Source: Franzmannia qiaohouensis
Lineage (GTDB): Bacteria; Pseudomonadota; Gammaproteobacteria; Pseudomonadales; Halomonadaceae
Reading direction: 5' to 3'
Length of the DNA stretch: 64,000 nucleotides
NCBI RefSeq assembly: GCF_031451695.1
Contig: NZ_JARWAM010000001.1
Coordinates: 62,001 to 126,000, forward strand
Positions within the stretch are counted from its first letter, which is position 1; every line of letters starts with the position of its first letter. The notes below the pieces were generated by a model. That model saw nothing but the letters and a program-made list of their open reading frames with translations, had not been told where the DNA came from and did not search any database. Positions 16,535 to 24,876 of this stretch are shown here, piece after piece. The position numbers and the translations under genes are program-made.

Positions 16535-17269
16535 ATGCCGCCCATCGATGCGCTGACCTTCGACCTCGACGATACCCTGTGGGACAACCGCCCGGTCATG
16601 GAGCACGCCGAACACGGCCACTACCGCTGGCTGGACGAGGCGCTGGCCGCCTGGCACGGCGCGCAGGCGGCCAGCCTGGGGCGCTACGCCGAGCGCTTTC
16701 CCCTCAGCGCCTACCAGACACGCCGCCAGCAGCTGGCCGAGCGCGTGCCGCTGCGCCGCGGTGACTTCACCTGGATTCGTGAGCACGCCCTGCGCGAGCT
16801 GCTCGAGGAGTATGGCCTGCCGCGCAGCGCCGCGGCGATGTGGGCGGCGGCGGGGCTGGCGCAGTTCCTTGACCTGCGCCACCGCCTGACGCCCTACCCC
16901 GAAGTCGCTGCCCTGCTCGAAGCGCTCGGCGGCCGCTATCGCCTCGGCGCGATTACCAACGGTAATGTGGATGTGACCCGGCTGCCCATCGCCGCGCACT
17001 TCCGGGTCACCATCGCCGCCGGCGAGATGCTCGCCCCCAAGCCCGATGCGCGACCCTTCCTGGCCGCCCTGGCGCGGCTCGGCAGCCGTCCGTCGCGGGC
17101 GCTCCACGTGGGGGATTCATGGCGTGAGGATGTGCTGCCGGCCCAGCGGCTCGGCATGCGCGTGGCGTGGATCGATGCCCGCAACGAAGGCGCTACCAGC
17201 CTGCCGCCGGGGGTTCACCGGCTGCGCCACGTCAGCGAGCTGCCGGATCTCCTGGCCGGCCTGGATTAG
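16535..17269 (+). CDS. HAD-superfamily phosphatase, YigB-like
   Basis: This 244-residue HAD hydrolase has motif I FDLDDTLWD (Asp10 nucleophile, Asp12 acid/base), motif II GAITNGN near residue 145, and motifs III/IV with KPD and GDSWREDVLPAQRLGM near residue 190. In E. coli the gene in this position, yigB, encodes an FMN phosphatase of riboflavin metabolism; the same role is plausible here. Start ATG 16535 is 10 bases after the xerC stop. Its TAG stop overlaps the TAA stop of convergent engB. Confidence 0.88.
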   Translation: MPPIDALTFDLDDTLWDNRPVMEHAEHGHYRWLDEALAAWHGAQAASLGRYAERFPLSAYQTRRQQLAERVPLRRGDFTWIREHALRELLEEYGLPRSAAAMWAAAGLAQFLDLRHRLTPYPEVAALLEALGGRYRLGAITNGNVDVTRLPIAAHFRVTIAAGEMLAPKPDARPFLAALARLGSRPSRALHVGDSWREDVLPAQRLGMRVAWIDARNEGATSLPPGVHRLRHVSELPDLLAGLD

Positions 17270-17874
17270 TCAGCCACAAGCCACTCGTCCAGCTTGGTCT
17301 GGGCCTCGTCGACCCCCTCGCGCTTGAGCGACGAGAACAGCTGCACGCTGACCAGGTCCTCCCACTCGCGCAGCCGGCTGCGGACCTTCTGCAGCTCGCT
17401 CTTGGCCGCGCCGCTCTTGAGCTTGTCGGCCTTGGTCAGCAGGATGTGCACCGCCATGTCCTGCTCGTCGGCCCAGCCGAGCATCATCTCGTCGAACTCG
17501 CTGAGCGGATGGCGCACGTCCATCACCAGCACCAGGCCGCGCAGCGACTGGCGGTTACGCAGGTAGTCGGCGAGGTGGCGCTGCCACTCGAGCTTGACCT
17601 TCTCCGGCACCTTGGCGTAGCCGTAGCCGGGCAGGTCGACCAGCCGCTGGGTCTCGCCGCCGACCAGCGAAAAGAAGTTGATCAGCTGAGTGCGGCCAGG
17701 GGTCTTGGAGGTGCGCGCCAAGGCCTTCTGCTGGGTCAGGGCATTGATGGCGCTCGACTTTCCGGCATTGGAGCGGCCGGCAAAGGCGACCTCGGCACCG
17801 GCATCGGGGGGGCATTGCGCCAGGGTCGGGGCGCTGGTGAGAAAGCGGGCAGTCTGGTAGTTGAGGCGCGACAT
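17266..17874 (-). CDS. engB: Ribosome-biogenesis GTPase EngB (YihA/YsxC)
   Basis: This 202-residue GTPase is needed for late assembly of the large ribosomal subunit. The G1 loop is GRSNAGKSS (residues 33-41), G3 is DLPGYGYA and G4 is TKADK, all intact. ATG 17874 (MSRLNYQTARFL) gives the usual length; the frame stays open upstream but without family similarity. EngB beside cytochrome c4 and dsbA matches the Pseudomonas arrangement. Confidence 0.94.
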   Translation of the reverse strand: MSRLNYQTARFLTSAPTLAQCPPDAGAEVAFAGRSNAGKSSAINALTQQKALARTSKTPGRTQLINFFSLVGGETQRLVDLPGYGYAKVPEKVKLEWQRHLADYLRNRQSLRGLVLVMDVRHPLSEFDEMMLGWADEQDMAVHILLTKADKLKSGAAKSELQKVRSRLREWEDLVSVQLFSSLKREGVDEAQTKLDEWLVAD

Positions 17875-17941
17875 GGGGAAGCGAGATCCTGTCTGGGGCC
17901 GGTATTCGACGATTGATGGCGCACGGCGCAGTGCAGCCGCA

Positions 17942-17970
17942 TTCACGTTATCGGGCGGATTCGTTATAAT
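17942..17970 (+). promoter_or_regulatory. Candidate sigma-70 promoter for cytochrome c4
   Basis: TTCACG (17942-17947), a 17-bp spacer and a perfect TATAAT (17965-17970) lie in the 277-bp gap between divergent engB and the cytochrome gene. The leader would be about 175 bases. Nothing else was recognised in this gap. Confidence 0.6.
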
Positions 17971-18151
17971 GCGGTGTCTTTTGTCTGCGACCTGGGGCAC
18001 GCTAGTGTACCACCGTGCTCTCGTCGACAGCGACCTGCCCGCTTACGGCAAGGCTGTCGCGCGACTGGCGGGCTCGGCTGCGGTCACCGCGGGCCCGGGC
18101 GGCACCCAGGGTGCGTACCGGTAAACAACGAAACGGCATAGTGGATTAGCG

Positions 18152-18772
18152 ATGAGAAAGTTACTGGCAAGCCTGGCAATTACCATGGGCGCCGTGGGCA
18201 TGGCCCACGCAGAAGAAATCGAAGGCGACCCGGCCGCAGGCCAGGAGCTGGCCGGCACCTGCGCCGCCTGTCACGGTCAGGAGGGCATTAGCCCGTCGGC
18301 CTCCTTCCCGCACCTGGCCGGCCAACAGGCCTCCTACCTCGCCAAGCAGATCATGGATATCCGTGACGGCAACCGCGTCGTGCCCCAGATGGCCGGCCAG
18401 GTCGACGACTACTCCGACCAGGACGCCTGGGACGTGGCGGCCTTCTACGCCGAGCAGGACGGCAACATCGGCCAGGCCGAGGATGATGCCGAACTGCTGG
18501 CGCGCGGCGAAGAGCTCTACCGCGGTGGTGACATGGCCAAGGGCATTCCCAGCTGTGCTGCCTGCCATACCCCCACCGGCGAAGGCATCGGCAGCGCCGT
18601 CTACCCGGGACTGGCCGGGCAATTCCCCGACTACACCGTGTCGACCCTGCAGGACTTCGCCGCCGGCGAGCGCGCCAACGACCCCAACAACATGATGCGT
18701 GACATCGCCGCCAAGATGAGCGATGCCGACATGGAAGCGGTGGCCAACTACCTCTACGGCCTGCACGACTGA
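18152..18772 (+). CDS. Periplasmic diheme cytochrome c4
   Basis: This 206-residue secreted cytochrome has a signal peptide (about residues 1-20, MAHAEE cleavage region). Two c-type domains each carry CAACH: C37-C40-H41 and C135-C138-H139. Distal Met ligands are likely in VVPQMAGQ and MMRDIAAKM. The two-domain layout and length match cytochrome c4, which passes electrons to cbb3 or other terminal oxidases. A good promoter lies upstream and an intrinsic terminator downstream. The next gene, dsbA, belongs to the same conserved neighbourhood. Confidence 0.94.
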   Translation: MRKLLASLAITMGAVGMAHAEEIEGDPAAGQELAGTCAACHGQEGISPSASFPHLAGQQASYLAKQIMDIRDGNRVVPQMAGQVDDYSDQDAWDVAAFYAEQDGNIGQAEDDAELLARGEELYRGGDMAKGIPSCAACHTPTGEGIGSAVYPGLAGQFPDYTVSTLQDFAAGERANDPNNMMRDIAAKMSDADMEAVANYLYGLHD

Positions 18773-18815
18773 ACCACCTGCGACACGCTGTCGCATCTCG
18801 CCGCGGCGAGACCCT

Positions 18816-18847
18816 CGAAGGCGGCCGACGGCCGCCTTCGGCGTTTT
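18816..18847 (+). terminator. Rho-independent terminator after cytochrome c4
   Basis: An 11-bp stem (CGAAGGCGGCC with complement), a GAC loop and GCGTTTT lie 44 bp past the stop codon. Confidence 0.8.
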
Positions 18848-18968
18848 ACCGCATGACGATTTGCTGCATCATGTCCCGGGAACCCTGGCCGGTGCGTCCG
18901 CTCCAAGAGTGGCGTCCGACCTGCCGGGCGTCATACGTTATGCGCGATGCGCCGAGGAGAATAACAGC

Positions 18969-19601
18969 ATGTTCAAGACATTGATGGTCGCGGTGGCCGG
19001 TCTCGGCCTGTCGGGCCTGGTTGCCGCCCAGCAAGTGGTCGAGGGCCAGCACTACGAGGCGCTCGACGAGGCGGTGGAAACCCGCGTCGATGCCGACATG
19101 ATCGAGGTCACCGAGGTGTTCTGGTACGGCTGCCCGCACTGCAACCGCCTGCAGCCCACCCTCAACGCCTGGCTCGATGAGCTCGACGACGATGTCGCAG
19201 TGATCCATATGCCGGCGACCATGGGCGGTGACTGGAACAAGCACGCCGCGGCCTACTATGCCTCCGAGGAGCTCGGTATTCGCGAGGAGAGTCACGCCGA
19301 CTTCTTCGCTGCCATCCACGACCAGGGCCGCGCACTCACCGATGACGACGACATCGCCGACTTCTTCAGCGACTACGGCGTCAGCGAGGACGAAGCGCGT
19401 CAGGCGCTGGGCTCCTTCGGCGTACGCAGCCAGGTCAACCAGGCCCACTCGCGGATGCGTGCCATGCAGCTGATGGGCGTGCCGGCCCTGGTCATCGACG
19501 GCCGCTATCTGGTCAGCCCGTCGAGCGCCGGCAGCCTCGAGAACATGCCGCAAGTCGCCGATGCGCTGATCGACATGGTACGAGAAGAACGGAGCCAGTA
19601 A
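18969..19601 (+). CDS. dsbA: Thiol:disulfide interchange protein DsbA
   Basis: This 210-residue periplasmic oxidoreductase introduces disulfides into exported proteins. A signal peptide ends near residue 20 (GLVAAQQ). The active site is C55-P56-H57-C58 in FWYGCPHCNRL, and the cis-proline loop GVPALVIDGRY lies near residue 170. GAGGAG precedes ATG 18969. The next gene starts two bases after the stop, so the two are probably co-transcribed. Its neighbour upstream, cytochrome c4, needs oxidised/reduced cysteine handling for heme attachment, a reasonable functional link. Confidence 0.94.
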   Translation: MFKTLMVAVAGLGLSGLVAAQQVVEGQHYEALDEAVETRVDADMIEVTEVFWYGCPHCNRLQPTLNAWLDELDDDVAVIHMPATMGGDWNKHAAAYYASEELGIREESHADFFAAIHDQGRALTDDDDIADFFSDYGVSEDEARQALGSFGVRSQVNQAHSRMRAMQLMGVPALVIDGRYLVSPSSAGSLENMPQVADALIDMVREERSQ

Positions 19602-19603
19602 CC

Positions 19604-20419
19604 GTGAGCCAGGCCGACGCCCTGTATCGCAATCGCGATGCCAGCCACCTGCGGCTGCTGACCTTCAATCTGCAGGTCGGCATCCACACCTCGGCCTACC
19701 ACCACTACCTGACCCGTAGCTGGCAGCACTTTCTGCCGCATCCCAAACGCGCCGGGCGCCTCGACCTGATGAGCGAGGTGCTCGGCAAGTTCGACATCGT
19801 CGGCCTGCAGGAGGTCGACGGCGGCAGCTTCCGCTCCGGCAACGTCAACCAGGTAGAGTACCTGGCCAGCCGCGCCGGCTTCCCGCACCACTTCCAGCAG
19901 CTCAATCGCAACCTGGGGCGCTTCGCCCAGCACAGCAACGGCCTGCTGTCGAGGCTGCCGCCGGCGCGCATCGAGGAGCACCGCCTGCCCGGCACCCTGC
20001 CCGGGCGCGGCGCCATCCACGCCAGCTACGGCGACGGCCCCGATGCCCTGCATCTGTTCGTCGCTCATCTGGCCCTCAGCCATCGCGCCCGGGTGCGCCA
20101 GCTCGACTATCTCAGCGAGATCATCTCGCCGCTGCGCCACGTGGTGGTGATGGGCGACCTCAACTGCACCCCCGAGCAGCTGCACACCCACGACCGCTTC
20201 TGCCGCTCGCTGCCGCTGCACCCGGTACTGCCGCTGCCCAGCTACCCCTCGTGGCAGCCACGCCGCGCGCTGGACCACATCCTGCTATCGTCGTCGCTGG
20301 CCACCACCGAGGTGCGCGTCCTCGACCAGCTGTTCTCCGACCACCTGCCAATCGCCGTCGACCTGACCCTGCCGCTGGCCTGCCAGCAGGCGCTGGGACG
20401 TATCAAGTCCACGGGATGA
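19604..20419 (+). CDS. Endonuclease/exonuclease/phosphatase (EEP) family hydrolase
   Basis: This 271-residue protein carries EEP-fold metal and catalytic motifs. LLTFNLQVG at the start holds the metal Asn, DIVGLQEVDGG the metal Glu, VVMGDLNCTPE the Asp-Asn pair, LDHILLS the Asp/His region and SDHLPIAVDL the C-terminal catalytic His. It lacks a signal peptide. The family includes nucleases, phosphodiesterases and lipid phosphatases, so the substrate is open. The GTG start at 19604 is two bases after dsbA. The same gene follows dsbA in Pseudomonas. A weak hairpin (20422-20439) follows the stop. Confidence 0.85.
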   Translation: MSQADALYRNRDASHLRLLTFNLQVGIHTSAYHHYLTRSWQHFLPHPKRAGRLDLMSEVLGKFDIVGLQEVDGGSFRSGNVNQVEYLASRAGFPHHFQQLNRNLGRFAQHSNGLLSRLPPARIEEHRLPGTLPGRGAIHASYGDGPDALHLFVAHLALSHRARVRQLDYLSEIISPLRHVVVMGDLNCTPEQLHTHDRFCRSLPLHPVLPLPSYPSWQPRRALDHILLSSSLATTEVRVLDQLFSDHLPIAVDLTLPLACQQALGRIKSTG

Positions 20420-20448
20420 GCCGTCCCACACGCGGGACGCCGGAGGCA

Positions 20449-20476
20449 TTGACGGATGATTTTGTCGTCATAATCG
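20449..20476 (+). promoter_or_regulatory. Candidate promoter with a TGACG/CGTCA dyad before the TRAP genes
   Basis: TTGACG (20449-20454) and TAATCG (20471-20476) are 16 bp apart. An inverted repeat, TGACG at 20450 and CGTCA ending at 20470, lies between them and could be an operator. Confidence 0.4.
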
Positions 20477-20526
20477 GCGATCATGTCGCGCCACGCTAGA
20501 ACAACCGTTTACCGTTGAGAGGTCCC

Positions 20527-21078
20527 ATGAGCCGCGCGACTCGCGAGCCGGTGCTGCTGTCCCGACTCGATGCCTTCACCGAGGTCATTGGCCGCAGCAT
20601 TGCCTGGCTGGTGTTGGTGATGATGCTGGTGCAATTCGCCATCGTGGTGATGCGCTACCTGTTCAACGTGCACAGCATCGTCATGCAGGAATCGGTGATG
20701 TACATGCACGCCGCGGTCTTCATGCTGGCCGCCGCCTTCACCCTCAAGCACGACGGCCACGTGCGCGTCGACGTCTTCAACCGGCGCATGTCGCCCCGCG
20801 GCCGCGCCTGGATCGAGCTGTTCGGCACCCTGCTGCTGCTGATCCCGGTGGTGCTTTTCCTGGGCCTTGGCAGCCTGCGCTACGTGGCCAGCAGCTGGGC
20901 GATCCTCGAGCGCTCCTCCGACGGCGGCCTGCCGGCGGTGTTCCTGCTCAAGACGCTGATCCCGCTGATGTGCCTGCTGCTGCTGCTGCAGGGCATCGCC
21001 CAGGCCTGGCGCCAGATCCTTATCCTGCGCGGGCGCCTGCCCAGCGAAAAGACCCACGAGCACGAGGAGATACTGTAA
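20527..21078 (+). CDS. TRAP transporter small membrane subunit (DctQ-like)
   Basis: This 183-residue protein has four predicted membrane helices in the DctQ pattern. MRYLFNV follows the first helix, and the conserved HAAVFMLAAAFTLKHDGHVRVDVF segment corresponds to the DctQ core. A GAGAGG ribosome site precedes ATG 20527. It forms a two-gene unit with the large subunit at 21079, which begins immediately after its stop. TRAP systems normally need a periplasmic binding protein; none is adjacent here. The substrate is unknown, though most family members import organic acids. Confidence 0.88.
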   Translation: MSRATREPVLLSRLDAFTEVIGRSIAWLVLVMMLVQFAIVVMRYLFNVHSIVMQESVMYMHAAVFMLAAAFTLKHDGHVRVDVFNRRMSPRGRAWIELFGTLLLLIPVVLFLGLGSLRYVASSWAILERSSDGGLPAVFLLKTLIPLMCLLLLLQGIAQAWRQILILRGRLPSEKTHEHEEIL

Positions 21079-22491
21079 GTGGAAGCCGTGCTCGTCTACA
21101 TGCCATTCGTGCTGTTCTTCGCCGTGTGCGGCGTGCTGATGCTGGGCTACCCGGTGGCGCTGTCGCTGGCCGGCACCGCGCTGGCCTTCGCCGGCCTGGG
21201 GTTTGCGCTGCAGAGCCTGGGCGTGGCGGTGCCCTTCGAGGGCCGCTTCATGTCGGCCATGCCCAACCGCCTCTACGGCATCATGACCAACCAGACCCTG
21301 CTGGCAGTGCCGCTGTTCGTGCTGATGGGGGTGCTGCTCGAGAAATCGCGGGTCGCCGAGACCCTGCTCGACGCCATGGCCCTGCTGTTCGGCGCGCTGC
21401 GCGGTGGCCTGGGCATCTCGGTGGTGCTGGTCGGCATGCTGCTGGCCGCCTCCACCGGCATCGTCGGCGCCACCGTGGTCACCATGGGGCTGCTGTCGCT
21501 GCCGACCATGCTCAAGCGCGGCTACTCGCCGGCGCTTGCCACCGGCACCATCTGCGCCACCGGCACCCTGGGCCAGATCATCCCGCCGTCGATCGCCCTG
21601 GTACTGCTCGGCGACGTACTCTCCAACGCCTATCAGCAGGCCCAGCTGTCGATGGGGGTGTGGAGCCCGCGCACCCTGTCGGTGGGCGACCTGTTCATCG
21701 GCGCGCTGATCCCCGGGCTGATCCTTGTGGTGGCCTATATCGTCTATGTCGCGGCGGTGGCCTGGCTCAAGCCCGAGGTCGCGCCGCCCGCCGATCGCCA
21801 GGAGCTGATGCGCGAGCTCGATCATCGCGGCAGCCTGTGGCCGCTGCTGCTCAAGGGGCTGGTGCCGCCGGTGCTGCTGATCGTTGCGGTGCTGGGCTCG
21901 ATCCTCGGCGGCTTCGCCACCCCCACCGAAGCCTCGGCGGTCGGCGCCTTCGGCGCGCTAGTCCTGGCACTGGCCAAGCGCCGCCTGTCGCTGCCGGTGC
22001 TCAAGGACGTGGCGCGCACCACCACCCACGTCACCAGCATGGTGTTCCTGATCCTGATCGGCGCGGCACTGTTCTCGCTGGTGTTCCGCGCCTACGGCGG
22101 CGAGCACCTGGTCACCGAGCTGTTCGAGGCGCTACCCGGCGGCGTGGTTGGCGCCACCCTGGTGGTGATGCTGGTGATCTTCCTGCTCGGCTTCATCCTC
22201 GACTTCATCGAGATCACCTTCGTGGTGGTGCCGATCGTCGGGCCGGTGCTGCTGGCCATGGGCGTCGATCCGATCTGGCTGGGGATCATGATCGCCATCA
22301 ACCTGCAGACCTCGTTCCTGACCCCGCCGTTCGGCTTCGCGCTGTTCTATCTGCGCGGCGTGACGCCGGACTCGGTGCCGACCACGGCGATCTACCGCGG
22401 CGTGATCCCGTTCATCCTGCTGCAGCTGGCGATGCTGGGGGCCCTGGCGCTGTTCCCGGCGCTGGCCACCTGGCTGCCCTCGGTGCTATGA
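21079..22491 (+). CDS. TRAP transporter large membrane subunit (DctM-like)
   Basis: This 470-residue protein carries the DctM fold with about 12-13 helices. Characteristic pieces are MTNQTLLAVPLFVLMGVLLE, GIVGATVVTMGLLSLP, GTLGQIIPPSIALVLL and the late PPFGFALFYLRGV. It starts at GTG 21079 with no gap after the dctQ-like stop (TAAGTG). It should couple sodium flux to substrate import with an unlinked binding protein. A longer central loop (about residues 180-260) than in TeaC suggests a different subfamily. It converges with the YqaA-like gene 4 bp away. Confidence 0.9.
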   Translation: MEAVLVYMPFVLFFAVCGVLMLGYPVALSLAGTALAFAGLGFALQSLGVAVPFEGRFMSAMPNRLYGIMTNQTLLAVPLFVLMGVLLEKSRVAETLLDAMALLFGALRGGLGISVVLVGMLLAASTGIVGATVVTMGLLSLPTMLKRGYSPALATGTICATGTLGQIIPPSIALVLLGDVLSNAYQQAQLSMGVWSPRTLSVGDLFIGALIPGLILVVAYIVYVAAVAWLKPEVAPPADRQELMRELDHRGSLWPLLLKGLVPPVLLIVAVLGSILGGFATPTEASAVGAFGALVLALAKRRLSLPVLKDVARTTTHVTSMVFLILIGAALFSLVFRAYGGEHLVTELFEALPGGVVGATLVVMLVIFLLGFILDFIEITFVVVPIVGPVLLAMGVDPIWLGIMIAINLQTSFLTPPFGFALFYLRGVTPDSVPTTAIYRGVIPFILLQLAMLGALALFPALATWLPSVL

Positions 22492-22495
22492 ACGC

Positions 22496-22927
22496 CTACT
22501 GGCAGAGCGGCGCCAGCCAGGCGTGGGCCAGGTAGAGCACCACCGCGTAGCGGGTGCCCTTGGCCAGGGTGATCAGCAGGATCGCCCGCCACCACGGCAG
22601 CCGGAACACCCCGGCCAGCACGGTGAGCGGGTCGCCGATCAGCGGCGCCCAGGAGAGCAGCAGGCTCCACTCGCCGAAGCGATGGTACCAGCGCTCGGCG
22701 CGGGCCAGCCCGGCGCGGCTTGCCGGAAACCAGCGCCGATCCTGGAAGCGCCGCGCATAGCGGCCCATCCACACGTTGATCAGGCTGCCCAGGGTATTGC
22801 CGCTGGTGGCCACCAGCCACAGCGCCAGCGCCGGCTGACCCAGGCACCACTGGCGCGCCAGCCATACTTCGGAGCCGCCGGGCAGCAGGGTGGCACTGAC
22901 CAGCGCCACCACGAACAGGCTCAACAT
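22496..22927 (-). CDS. YqaA-family (DedA/SNARE-associated-like) membrane protein
   Basis: This 143-residue membrane protein resembles E. coli YqaA, a short member of the DedA/VTT superfamily. LVSATLLPGGSEVWL near the N-terminus and GNTLGSLINVWMGRY match family motifs; the WAPLIGDPLTVLAGVFRLP loop contains the conserved Gly-Asp-Pro. About four helices are expected. ATG 22927 was chosen because GGGGTGG precedes it; an in-frame GTG nine bases upstream is less likely. DedA-type proteins affect lipid or ion homeostasis, but YqaA itself is uncharacterised. Confidence 0.82.
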   Translation of the reverse strand: MLSLFVVALVSATLLPGGSEVWLARQWCLGQPALALWLVATSGNTLGSLINVWMGRYARRFQDRRWFPASRAGLARAERWYHRFGEWSLLLSWAPLIGDPLTVLAGVFRLPWWRAILLITLAKGTRYAVVLYLAHAWLAPLCQ

Positions 22928-22989
22928 GGCGCCCACCCCGTCATCTGCAGTAGCCTAGCCTTCATCGACACCACCCTGACGCCCTTGCC

Positions 22990-23802
22990 ATGACCGCTCC
23001 TATTTCGATTGCCAATGCCCTGACCATTGCCGGCTCCGACCCCAGCGGCGGCGCCGGTATCCAGGCCGACCTCAAGACCTTCTCGGCGCTGGGCGCCTAT
23101 GGTACCAGCGTGATCACCGCGCTGACCGCCCAGAACACCCAGGGCGTGCGTGGCGTTCACCCGGTGCCCGCCGACTTCATCGCCGCCCAGCTCGAGACCC
23201 TGCTCGACGACGTCGAGATCGACGCGGTGAAGATCGGCATGGTGGCAAGCCGCGAGGTCGCCGAGGTGATCCGTGCGGCGCTGACGCGCCGTCGCCCGCG
23301 CTGGGTGGTGCTCGACCCGGTGATGGTCGCCAAGAGCGGCGACGTGCTGGTCGACGACGCCGGTATCGCCGCGGTGCGCGACATCCTGGTGCCGCTGGCC
23401 GACCTGATCACCCCCAACCTGCCCGAGGCGGCGGTGTTGCTGGAGCGCAGCACGCCGACCACAGCCGACGAGATGGAGGACATGCTGCCAGCACTGAGCA
23501 GCCTTGGCGCCCCCTATGTGCTGCTCAAGGGTGGCCACCTGCACGGCGAGCGCTGCCCCGACCTGCTCGCCGATGCCGGCAGCGCTCGCTGGCTCGACGG
23601 CCCGCGCATCGCCACCGACAACCTGCACGGCACCGGCTGCTCGCTGTCGTCGGCGGTAACCGCCTGCCTGGCCCGCGGCGACGCCCTGCCCGAGGCGGTC
23701 GGCGCCGCCAAGCAGTGGCTGAACGAGGCACTCACCGCCAGTGTGCGGCTGCGGGTCGGCCGCGGCCGCGGGCCGGTGCACCACTTCCACGCCTGGTGGT
23801 AA
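22990..23802 (+). CDS. thiD: Hydroxymethylpyrimidine (phosphate) kinase ThiD
   Basis: This 270-residue ribokinase-family enzyme phosphorylates HMP and HMP-P for thiamine synthesis. It opens with ALTIAGSDPSGGAGIQADLK, has LDPVMVAKSGD and ITPNLPEAAVLL, and ends with the catalytic HGTGCSLSSAV (Cys near 217). The ribosome site is weak. No TPP riboswitch is visible upstream, where only 62 bp separate it from divergent yqaA. The other thiamine genes in the window, thiS and thiG, lie 15 kb away. Confidence 0.94.
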   Translation: MTAPISIANALTIAGSDPSGGAGIQADLKTFSALGAYGTSVITALTAQNTQGVRGVHPVPADFIAAQLETLLDDVEIDAVKIGMVASREVAEVIRAALTRRRPRWVVLDPVMVAKSGDVLVDDAGIAAVRDILVPLADLITPNLPEAAVLLERSTPTTADEMEDMLPALSSLGAPYVLLKGGHLHGERCPDLLADAGSARWLDGPRIATDNLHGTGCSLSSAVTACLARGDALPEAVGAAKQWLNEALTASVRLRVGRGRGPVHHFHAWW

Positions 23803-23907
23803 ACGCGGCGACGGATCGGCCTCTAACGCTGCTCACGGTGACAAGCGTGGGGTGTGAACCGCCGCAGCTTGCAGGCTTTGGCAACTGGCACCATGCTGGG
23901 GGGTGAC

Positions 23908-23931
23908 GGCGCCGTCGCCCTAGACGGCGCC
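23908..23931. repeat. Perfect 9-bp inverted repeat between thiD and uspA
   Basis: GGCGCCGTC and GACGGCGCC flank a six-base loop in the 158-bp gap. There is no T tract, so it may be a weak terminator or a structured leader element. Confidence 0.5.
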
Positions 23932-23960
23932 ACGTGCCCCGCATCGAGGGAGGGAAGCTC

Positions 23961-24806
23961 ATGGCCCACACCCTGCTGTTTGCCTGCGACCTGTCCGCCG
24001 AGAACCGTGCCGCCTTTGCCCGCGCCCTGCGCATGGCCAACGAAAGCGGCGCGCGCCTCGATGTCATCCACGTGCTCGATCCGCACCTGCCGCGCCAGGC
24101 GCTGCGCGACCTGGAACCGCTGGTGGTCGAGGAGATGCAGCGCACCATGACCGACCTGCGCGAGGACTATGCCCTCGCCGAGCCGGCCACCCTGCTGCAA
24201 ACCGTGGCCGGCGCACCCTACGCCGAGATCATCCGCGAGGCTCATGAGCGCGAGGTCGACATGATCGTGCTCGGTGCCCACCGCAAGCGCGGCCAGCTCG
24301 ATCTGGTCGGCGGCACCACCCTGGCACGGGTACTGCGCGGCGCGCCCTGTCCGGTGCTCTCGGTGAGCCATCTGGCGACCCAGACCTGGCAAGACATCCT
24401 GGTGCCGGTCAACTTCTCGCTGACCTGCCGCCACACCCTGCGCGAGACCCTCAAGCGCTTCCCCGAGGCCAGCGTCACCCTGCTCCACGCCTGGAACATT
24501 CCCGGCGAGCGCGAGCTGGGCTCCGATGGCCACTACGCCCAGTGGCGCGATCGTGAAGTGGCGCGCCTGCGCCAGCAGCTGGAGCGCGAGATCGACCAGC
24601 TGATGGGCGAGTTCGACGCCGTGCCCGAGGTGCACCTGGAACTCGAGCAAGGCGACCCGCTGGAGGTGCTGATGAATCGCCTGCGCCGCCAGCCGCCGGA
24701 TCTGCTGGCGCTGGGTAGCCGCGGGCCGCTGGGCCGCCAGGGCCAGCTCACCGAGCGACTGCTGGCGGAGCCGCACTGCGACGTGATGGTGTGCCGCGCC
24801 TGGTAG
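23961..24806 (+). CDS. Tandem universal stress protein (two UspA domains)
   Basis: This 281-residue cytoplasmic protein contains two UspA domains (about 1-145 and 150-281). The first has the ATP-loop type motif LGAHRKRGQLDLVGGTTLARVL; the second ends LGSRGPLGRQGQLTERLL. Such tandem proteins bind nucleotides and respond to stress in ways not well defined. ATG 23961 has a strong GGGAGGGA site nine bases upstream; a GTG 27 bases further up is in frame but unsupported. It is distinct from the single-domain TeaD at 31804. Confidence 0.87.
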   Translation: MAHTLLFACDLSAENRAAFARALRMANESGARLDVIHVLDPHLPRQALRDLEPLVVEEMQRTMTDLREDYALAEPATLLQTVAGAPYAEIIREAHEREVDMIVLGAHRKRGQLDLVGGTTLARVLRGAPCPVLSVSHLATQTWQDILVPVNFSLTCRHTLRETLKRFPEASVTLLHAWNIPGERELGSDGHYAQWRDREVARLRQQLEREIDQLMGEFDAVPEVHLELEQGDPLEVLMNRLRRQPPDLLALGSRGPLGRQGQLTERLLAEPHCDVMVCRAW

Positions 24807-24876
24807 CCACGGCGATACAGAACTTGTACGACCCAAGCATGTCTGTAGGAGGCATCCCCACGCCTCCGGAGACACC

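Noticed and set aside
18001..18151. Spot 42/ErsA-like sRNA near engB
   Set aside because: This position hosts such sRNAs in E. coli and Pseudomonas beside polA, but polA is absent here and no terminator-capped RNA was seen before the cytochrome start.
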